A DNA stretch of 64,000 nucleotides from CAWDZK01 sp963726615 (GTDB lineage Bacteria; Actinomycetota; Actinomycetes; JACCUZ01): contig CAVSCX010000010.1 of the NCBI GenBank assembly GCA_963726615.1, positions 186,001 through 250,000 on the forward strand, read 5' to 3'. The notes beneath the pieces were generated by a model that was not told the DNA's origin, made no database searches, and worked only from the letters and a program-made list of their open reading frames with translations. Below, in pieces: positions 59,101 to 64,000 of the stretch (positions within the stretch are counted from its first letter, which is position 1; each line of letters opens with the position of its first letter). The position numbers were made by a program, and so were the translations under genes.

Positions 59101-60230
59101 GTCGGGAGCCTCCGGGGTACGACGGCGTTCAGGCGGGCGAGGAGCGGCGCTGTGACGGCGGCCGGGGTGAACGCCCCGCCGGCAAGGTGCGCGGCGGCGG
59201 TGCGCGCCGCCGCCAGCCGGGGCGGGTCGGACGCGAGGCCCCGCAGCGCGGCAGCGAGCGCAGCGGGATCGCCTGGTGGCACGAGCAGCGCGGCGTCGCC
59301 GAGGATGCGGCGCTGCGGGCCGGTGTCCGAGGTCACCACCGCGCAGCCCGCGGCGGCACCCTGGAACACCTTGTTGGGGACCACCCGCAGGGCCTTGGGG
59401 CTGGTCCCGAAGATCCCGAGGCACACGTCGTGCCCGGCGACCACGGCGGGCAACTGGTCGGGCGCGACCCAGTCGAGCCAGCTGACCCGGCGGTTCGGGG
59501 CAGCGAGCGACCGGGTCTCGTCCAGGTCCTGCCCGCTGCCGACCATCGTGACCTCGACCTCGTCGTCGCCGGCGAGAGCTGCCAGTGCCGCGCCGATGAC
59601 CGGCGCCCCCTGCAAGGGGGTGAACAGGCCGAAGAACACCGCTCGCAGCGGCCCGTCCCGCTCGGCGTGCGTCCCATCGGGCACCGAGGGGGCGAACCAG
59701 CCCTGCGGGGCGCCGACGGGGACGACGACGGCGCGGCCGCGATGCCGGTCCGGCAGCGTCGCGCGGTGCTCGGCGGTGTCGACGACGACGACGTCCGCGC
59801 TGCCCAGCGCCGCCTCGTCGAGCCGGCGCAGCAAGCGCTGTCGCAGCCCGGTGCTCACGCCGCGATCGGACGCCGTGTCGCTGGCGCCGACCAGGTGGTC
59901 GAGGACCACCGGCACGTGCGGGAACAGCCGCCGGGCGAGGAGCACGTCGAAGTGCCCGAGGTAGCCGACCACGACGGCGTCCGGCCAGCCGTCGTCGCGC
60001 CGGTAGCCGGCCGACCGCGCCACGAGGGTCACCCAGCACCGGGCCAGCCGGAGCAGCAGCCGGGGAACGGTCCACGGCCGTCGGAGCATGCCGACGCGGG
60101 CGGCGGTCGAGAGCCCGAGCGGAACGTTGCACTCCCGCACGGTGGCGCCGTGCTCGGTCAGGCCGTCGCGCAGGATCGCGACCCGGGGGTGCGCCGCGGC
60201 GTCGTAGGTGCCGAAGAAGAGGAGGCGCAT
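59097..60230 (-). CDS. Glycosyltransferase family 4-like protein
   Basis: A 377-residue GT-B enzyme. The N-terminal domain begins MRLLFFGTYDAAAHPRVAIL and includes VVVGYLGHFDVLLARRLFPHVPVVLD. The C-terminal domain has LRAVFFGLFTPLQGAPVIGAALAAL, VTMVGSGQDLDE, CLGIFGTSPKALRVVPNKVFQGAAAGCAVVTSDTG (donor site) and LLVPPGDPAALAAALRGLASD. It heads an operon with a methyltransferase and an aminopeptidase. A TAGGCT box on the minus strand eight bases upstream indicates possible leaderless transcription. Confidence 0.87.
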   Translation of the reverse strand: MRLLFFGTYDAAAHPRVAILRDGLTEHGATVRECNVPLGLSTAARVGMLRRPWTVPRLLLRLARCWVTLVARSAGYRRDDGWPDAVVVGYLGHFDVLLARRLFPHVPVVLDHLVGASDTASDRGVSTGLRQRLLRRLDEAALGSADVVVVDTAEHRATLPDRHRGRAVVVPVGAPQGWFAPSVPDGTHAERDGPLRAVFFGLFTPLQGAPVIGAALAALAGDDEVEVTMVGSGQDLDETRSLAAPNRRVSWLDWVAPDQLPAVVAGHDVCLGIFGTSPKALRVVPNKVFQGAAAGCAVVTSDTGPQRRILGDAALLVPPGDPAALAAALRGLASDPPRLAAARTAAAHLAGGAFTPAAVTAPLLARLNAVVPRRLPT

Positions 60231-62373
60231 CGCCGGCCAGCCTAGTTGCCGGTCATTCACCGGACGGGGCACCGTCCGATCGTGGTCGCGGTGCCCTCGT
60301 CCCATCTGTCCCACCAGCACCAGCACCAGCCTCCGCCGAGCGTCCGCGCTGCTCGGGCGGCTGCTGCTGGCGGCCGCGCTGGTGGCTGCCGGGGTGGGGC
60401 TGGCGCCGGCCGGCACGGCGACCGCGGCCGACTGCCCGGACTCTGGCGGGGCCGCGATCCCGGCAGCCGGCGCCCGGGGCGACGTGGTCTTCCGCGGCGG
60501 GGGCTGGGGGCACGGCCTGGGCATGAGCCAGTACGGCGCCGAGGGTGCGGCCAGGCTGGGCTGCTCCGCCGAGCAGATCCTCACCCGGTACTACGCGGGC
60601 ACCGCGGTCGTGTCGCGCCCGATGCCGAGCTCGTTGCGGGTGCGGCTTCTCCACGGCGGCTACCGCGTCGACGTCGAGGCGGTGCAGGGCGACCTCGGGT
60701 GGTCGCTGGCCGGCTGTGCCCCGGCGGCGGACCCGGCAGCGGGGACAGCACCCGGTGGTCCTCCCTGCCCGCCGGTCCAGCCGCAGGGGGCCCGCTGGCA
60801 GCTGCGGCTGGACAGCGACAGCCACAGCCGGTTCGCCCTCTACGACCTCGGCGCCCGGCCCAAGCAGCTGCTGTGGGAGGGCGGTTCGGCGCAGGTGCCC
60901 CTGGTCCTGCGCGAGTCGGGCAGCGTCGCGCACCTGACGACCTGGCGGGGTGCCTCGATCTACCTCGAGCGCTGGGTCCGCTGGGACTGGACCCGGTTCG
61001 CCGTCGACGGTGCCACCATCGACGCGGTGCAGCGCATCGACACCACCGTCGACGGCGGCGCGATGGACAAGTACCTGTGGGGGGTCGCCGAGGTGCCGGC
61101 GTCGTTCCCGTCGGCGGCGCTGCAGGCGCAGGCCGTCGCCGCGCGCACCTTCGCCGCCAAGCGCGCCGGTCGCGTCCTGATGCCGACGCCGGCCGACCAG
61201 AACTGGACCGGGTGGAAGAAGGAGTCCGAAGGCCCCGGCGGGACCTGGGGATCCGCCTGGCGTGCGGCCGTCGACGCCACCTCCGGCCGGGTCGTCGCCG
61301 ACGCCGGGACGGGGGACCTGATCGACGCCTTCTACTCCTCGTCGATGGGCGGCCACACCGAGGACGAGCGCTTTGTCTGGGGCGTCGAGGCGTCCTTCCT
61401 GCGCGCGGTCGACGACTCCGCCTGGGACGCCGCGTCGAGCAACCCGCCGGAGAAGCGGGCCTGGGCGGTCGGGATGTCGTGGGCCCGGCTCGCCGGCAGG
61501 CTCGGCTTCGCGAGCATCAGCACAATCTCGGTAGCGCCCCGCGGCAGCGACGCGCGCACCGCCGGGGTCAAGGTCGTCGGGCGCCGGGGTGGGCGGGTGG
61601 TCACGACCTACGTCGAGGGCTGGGACGTGCGCGAGGCGCTCGGGCTGATGTCGCCGGGCTTCACCATCGCGATGCGGCGCACCGGTGGCGCCGCGGCGAC
61701 CCCGCTCGTGGGTGACTGGGACGGGGACGGTGACGACGAACCCGGCTGGTGGCGCAAGGGGCGGGTGGCGCTGCGCATGTCGCGCCCTGGTGGCAGCTGG
61801 GTCAAGAGGTTCCGGTACGGCACCGCCGGGGACGTCCCGGTCGTGGGTGACTGGGACGGCGACGGGCGCGACGACCTCGGCGTGTTCCGCGCAGGGACCT
61901 GGCTGCTCCGGACCGGGCGGCCGGGAGGCCCGCCGACCCGGACCGTGCGCTTCGGCCGGGCCGGCGACCTGCCGGTCGTCGGCTCGTGGACCGGCAGGGG
62001 CACCGGGATCGGCGTCGTCCGGGGCCGCCGGTGGCTGCTCCGCAACGGGGCGACCACCGGGAAGGCGACGCGCAGCTTCCGCTACGGCCGGCCCGGGGAC
62101 GTGCCCCTTGTCGGTTCCTGGAACGGCGGCCGCCGCTCCGGGATAGGGGTCGTGCGTGACGGTCGGTGGCTGCTCCGCAACCGACGGTCCGCAGGCGGTG
62201 CCGGGCTGGTGCTCGCCGTCGGCGGCCCCGGCGGTGCTGCCTGGCGACCGGTCGTCGGGGACTGGGACGGCGACGGCACCAGCACGCCGGGCGTCCTGCG
62301 GGGGACCAGGTTCCTCCAGCTGTCCGGGCTTGCCGCGGACACGGCGACGCGCACGGTGCGGTTCCGTGGGTGA
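60208..62373 (+). CDS. Secreted SpoIID/LytB-domain protein with C-terminal FG-GAP/VCBS-like repeats (start unresolved)
   Basis: A long exported protein. A clear signal-like segment (ALLGRLLLAAALVAAGVGLAP, near 60345-60407) precedes the SpoIID/LytB domain (RGGGWGHGLGMSQYGAEGAARLG, VPASFPSAALQAQAVAARTFA, DAFYSSSMGGHTEDERFVWG). Five C-terminal repeats of the VVGDWDGDGRDDLGVFR type (60 or so residues each) follow. SpoIID-like proteins are lytic transglycosylase or wall-binding proteins. The only in-frame ATG upstream of the signal is at 60208. That ATG lies inside the divergent gene and upstream of its -10 box, so the true start may be non-standard (CTG near 60348) or hidden by a frameshift. A conserved 30-nt element lies at 60297-60326. 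Confidence 0.75.
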   Translation: MPKKRRRIAGQPSCRSFTGRGTVRSWSRCPRPICPTSTSTSLRRASALLGRLLLAAALVAAGVGLAPAGTATAADCPDSGGAAIPAAGARGDVVFRGGGWGHGLGMSQYGAEGAARLGCSAEQILTRYYAGTAVVSRPMPSSLRVRLLHGGYRVDVEAVQGDLGWSLAGCAPAADPAAGTAPGGPPCPPVQPQGARWQLRLDSDSHSRFALYDLGARPKQLLWEGGSAQVPLVLRESGSVAHLTTWRGASIYLERWVRWDWTRFAVDGATIDAVQRIDTTVDGGAMDKYLWGVAEVPASFPSAALQAQAVAARTFAAKRAGRVLMPTPADQNWTGWKKESEGPGGTWGSAWRAAVDATSGRVVADAGTGDLIDAFYSSSMGGHTEDERFVWGVEASFLRAVDDSAWDAASSNPPEKRAWAVGMSWARLAGRLGFASISTISVAPRGSDARTAGVKVVGRRGGRVVTTYVEGWDVREALGLMSPGFTIAMRRTGGAAATPLVGDWDGDGDDEPGWWRKGRVALRMSRPGGSWVKRFRYGTAGDVPVVGDWDGDGRDDLGVFRAGTWLLRTGRPGGPPTRTVRFGRAGDLPVVGSWTGRGTGIGVVRGRRWLLRNGATTGKATRSFRYGRPGDVPLVGSWNGGRRSGIGVVRDGRWLLRNRRSAGGAGLVLAVGGPGGAAWRPVVGDWDGDGTSTPGVLRGTRFLQLSGLAADTATRTVRFRG
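60239..60244 (-). promoter_or_regulatory. Putative -10 box of a leaderless promoter
   Basis: TAGGCT on the minus strand ends 8 bases before the ATG at 60230 of the GT4 gene. Confidence 0.4.
60261..60278 (+). promoter_or_regulatory. Hairpin upstream of the SpoIID-like gene
   Basis: CGGACGG and CCGTCCG form perfect 7-bp arms around GGCA, 18 bases upstream of the conserved 30-nt element. It could be an RNA stem-loop or operator. Confidence 0.4.
60297..60326 (+). other. 30-nt conserved element upstream of SpoIID-like gene (copy B)
   Basis: Matches 46429-46458 at 28 of 30 positions. It lies just ahead of the signal-peptide coding region. Read in the frame 60297-60299, it gives the same Ser-Ser-His-Leu-Ser-His-Gln-His-Gln-His peptide, which is not the frame of the SpoIID-like protein. 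Confidence 0.6.
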
Positions 62374-62450
62374 GCCCGCCCGACGCGGCGTACGCTGAGA
62401 GAAGACGTCGAAGTCCGGTTCCACCGTCCCACGAGGAAGTGATCTCGCCC

Positions 62451-63632
62451 GTGTCGCGCCTGCCGTCGGGAGCACCTCGGGTGCTTCTCGATGCGACTGC
62501 TGTGCCTGCCGACCGTGGCGGTGTCGGGCGCTACGTCGACGGGCTGGTCGGGGCGCTGGCCGCCACCGGCCGTGACGCCGTCGACCTCGTGGTCGTCTGC
62601 CAGCGCTCGGACGCGCAGCGGTACGCGCTCATCGCGGCCGACGCCGAGATCGTGGCCGGGCCCTCGGCCATCTCGCACCGACCGGCCCGCCTGGCCTGGG
62701 AGCAGACCGGGCTCCCGCTGATCGCCCAGCAGGTCGGCGCCGACGTGCTGCACTCGCCGTACTACACGATGCCGCTGCACGCGACGGTCCCCGTCGTGGT
62801 GACGCTGCACGACGTGACGTTCTTCTCCGAGCCCGAGCTGCACAGCGCGGTCAAGACCGGCTTCTACCGCTCGGCCACCCGCACCGCGGTCCGCCGGGCC
62901 AGCCGGGTGGTGGTGCCGTCCCAGGCAACGCGCGACGAGCTGGTCCGACTGGTCGACGCCGACCCCGGACGGATCGACGTGGCCCTGCACGGCGTCGACA
63001 CGCAGACCTTCCGGCCGCCCTCCGACGCCGAGGTCCGCCGGGTCACCGACCGTCTCGGCCTGCACGGCCGGCCGTACGTCGCCTTCCTCGGCGTGCTGGA
63101 ACGGCGCAAGAACGTGCCGGACCTCGTCCGTGGCTGGGTGAAGGCCGTCGACGGCATGCCGGACCCGCCCGCGCTGGTGCTGGCCGGCGGCACGGGGTGG
63201 GACGACGGGGTCGACCAGGCCTGCGCCGAGGTGCCGCCGCACCTCAAGGTGATCCGGCCCGGCTTCCTGCGTCCGGCCGACCTGCCCGGGCTGCTCGGGG
63301 GCGCGCTGGTGGTGGCCTACCCGAGCAAGGCCGAGGGGTTCGGGCTGCCGGTCCTCGAGGCGATGGCCTGCGGGGCAGCCGTGCTCACGGCCCGCCGCCT
63401 GTCGCTGCCCGAGGTGGGCGGCGACGCGGTGGCCTACACCGAGCCGGACCCCGATGCGATCGCGGTCGCACTGCGCGACCTGGTCGACGACCCGGAGCGC
63501 CGGGCCCGGCTGTCGCGGTCCGGGGTCGAGCGGGCCCGCGAGTTCACCTGGGCGGCCTCGGCGCAGGCTCACCTCGAGACGTACGCGCGAGCCGTGGGTG
63601 CCAGCACGCCCACCGCCGACGCCGCCGTCTAG
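62451..63632 (+). CDS. Glycosyltransferase family 4 (group 1) protein
   Basis: A 393-residue GT-B glycosyltransferase. The acceptor domain begins VLLDATAVPADRGGVGRYVDGLVGAL and includes VLHSPYYTMPLHATVPVVVTLHDVTFF. The donor domain has YVAFLGVLERRKNVPDLVRGW, VIRPGFLRPADLPGLLGGALVVAYPSKAEGFGLPVLEAMACG (E-x7-E site) and VAYTEPDPDAIAVALRDLVDDP. It is mannosyltransferase-like in overall pattern. The GTG at 62451 with GAGGAAG upstream is preferred over the in-frame GTG at 62439. The next gene encodes a sugar nucleotidyltransferase that may supply its donor. Confidence 0.88.
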   Translation: MSRLPSGAPRVLLDATAVPADRGGVGRYVDGLVGALAATGRDAVDLVVVCQRSDAQRYALIAADAEIVAGPSAISHRPARLAWEQTGLPLIAQQVGADVLHSPYYTMPLHATVPVVVTLHDVTFFSEPELHSAVKTGFYRSATRTAVRRASRVVVPSQATRDELVRLVDADPGRIDVALHGVDTQTFRPPSDAEVRRVTDRLGLHGRPYVAFLGVLERRKNVPDLVRGWVKAVDGMPDPPALVLAGGTGWDDGVDQACAEVPPHLKVIRPGFLRPADLPGLLGGALVVAYPSKAEGFGLPVLEAMACGAAVLTARRLSLPEVGGDAVAYTEPDPDAIAVALRDLVDDPERRARLSRSGVERAREFTWAASAQAHLETYARAVGASTPTADAAV

Positions 63633-63677
63633 TCTCGGGCCTCCCCAGACCTCAGTGCTCGGAAGGCCCCGACAACG

Positions 63678-64000
63678 ATGACGACGACCTGTCGTGAGGC
63701 AGTGCTGCTCGTCGGCGGCCGCGGCACCCGGCTCCGGCCCCTCACGGTCAACATCCCCAAGCCGATGCTGCCGACCGCCGGCGTGCCGTTCGTCCATCAC
63801 CAGCTCGCGATGCTCCGTTCCGTGGGCATCGAGCACGTGGTCCTCGCGACGGCGTACCGCCCCGAGGAGTTCCGGCACGGTCTCGGGGACGGGACCGCCC
63901 TCGGCCTCCGGGTGGACTACGTGCACGAGGTCGAGCCGCTCGGCACCGGCGGCGCCATCCGCAATGCCGCTGACGCCCTCGAGAGCGGGCCGGACGACCC
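63678..64000 (+). CDS. Sugar-1-phosphate nucleotidylyltransferase, 3' end outside window
   Basis: The first 107 or so residues of an NTP-transferase. It has EAVLLVGGRGTRLRPLTVNIPKPMLP, the G-x-G-T-R-x-R-P-x4-PKP nucleotide-binding signature. HHQLAMLRSVGIEHVVLATAYRPEEF and the substrate-site YVHEVEPLGTGGAIRNAADAL follow. The pattern fits mannose-1-phosphate guanylyltransferase or glucose-1-phosphate thymidylyl/uridylyltransferase; GTP/mannose is favoured by the preceding GT4 gene but not proven. The ATG at 63678 lies 45 bases after the GT4 stop. The frame runs off the right window edge. Confidence 0.85.
   Translation, partial: MTTTCREAVLLVGGRGTRLRPLTVNIPKPMLPTAGVPFVHHQLAMLRSVGIEHVVLATAYRPEEFRHGLGDGTALGLRVDYVHEVEPLGTGGAIRNAADALESGPDD

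Overview
This window comes from a very GC-rich Gram-positive actinobacterium (Actinomycetota). Evidence for this includes frequent GTG starts, many 4-base stop/start overlaps, putative leaderless TANNNT promoters, three LytR-CpsA-Psr (LCP) wall-polymer ligases, a TIGR03089-type protein, DUF222 and DUF5941-type proteins, and a teichoic-acid-like biosynthesis cluster. Genus cannot be fixed from sequence reading alone. No rRNA, tRNA, CRISPR array, transposase or integrase was seen.

Layout. 1-4.3 kb: a tightly coupled four-gene operon (SMP-30 lactonase, GlcG-GlcG-cupin fusion, second SMP-30 protein with an extra N-terminal domain, peroxiredoxin-like protein). 4.4-12.8 kb: assorted metabolic and membrane genes (VOC protein, class V aminotransferase, a 55-residue Cys-rich protein, DUF4389 protein, CPA2 antiporter, flavin disulfide oxidoreductase, EamA transporter, second peroxiredoxin-like protein). 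12.9-16.0 kb: a GH15 glucosidase, then an ECF sigma factor followed by two small zinc-finger anti-sigma-like proteins. 16.1-22.8 kb: two LCP genes flank a thioesterase and a two-gene unit. That unit is a leader-bearing, internally duplicated Asp/Asn/Ala-rich protein plus an 826-residue membrane M50 metalloprotease with an N-terminal PqqD/RRE-like domain. It looks like a RiPP-like processing/export system with no named product and is the main discovery candidate.

23-39 kb: a glycosyltransferase, an FAD oxidoreductase, a 96-bp nested palindrome, a glycerophosphodiesterase, then a glycerol-phosphate polymer locus. The locus holds a CDP-glycerol glycerophosphotransferase, a LicC-like cytidylyltransferase, an sn-glycerol-1-phosphate dehydrogenase, a Wzm/Wzt-type ABC exporter, two CDP-alcohol phosphotransferases, a GT2, a bifunctional GT2/glycerophosphotransferase and a GT4. 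Together they suggest synthesis and export of a teichoic-acid-like polymer, possibly built on glycerol-1-phosphate, to be attached to the wall by LCP enzymes.

39-51 kb: two divergent VOC genes sharing a palindrome, a dehydrogenase, a polytopic glycosyltransferase, a CoA-transferase pair, a third LCP gene, a TIGR03089 protein, a secreted PGRP amidase, a DPM1-like GT2 and a flippase-like membrane protein. 51.1-56.6 kb is a compositionally different patch: a truncated DUF222 gene, a second MraY, three GNAT acetyltransferases and a methyltransferase. All are on one strand, separated by spacers that share a short motif, and the patch is bounded by two copies of a 128-bp direct repeat. It resembles a cassette array or small genomic island. 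56.6-64 kb: a VOC protein, M18 aminopeptidase, methyltransferase, two GT4 enzymes, a secreted SpoIID-like protein and the 5' part of a sugar-1-phosphate nucleotidylyltransferase cut by the window end.
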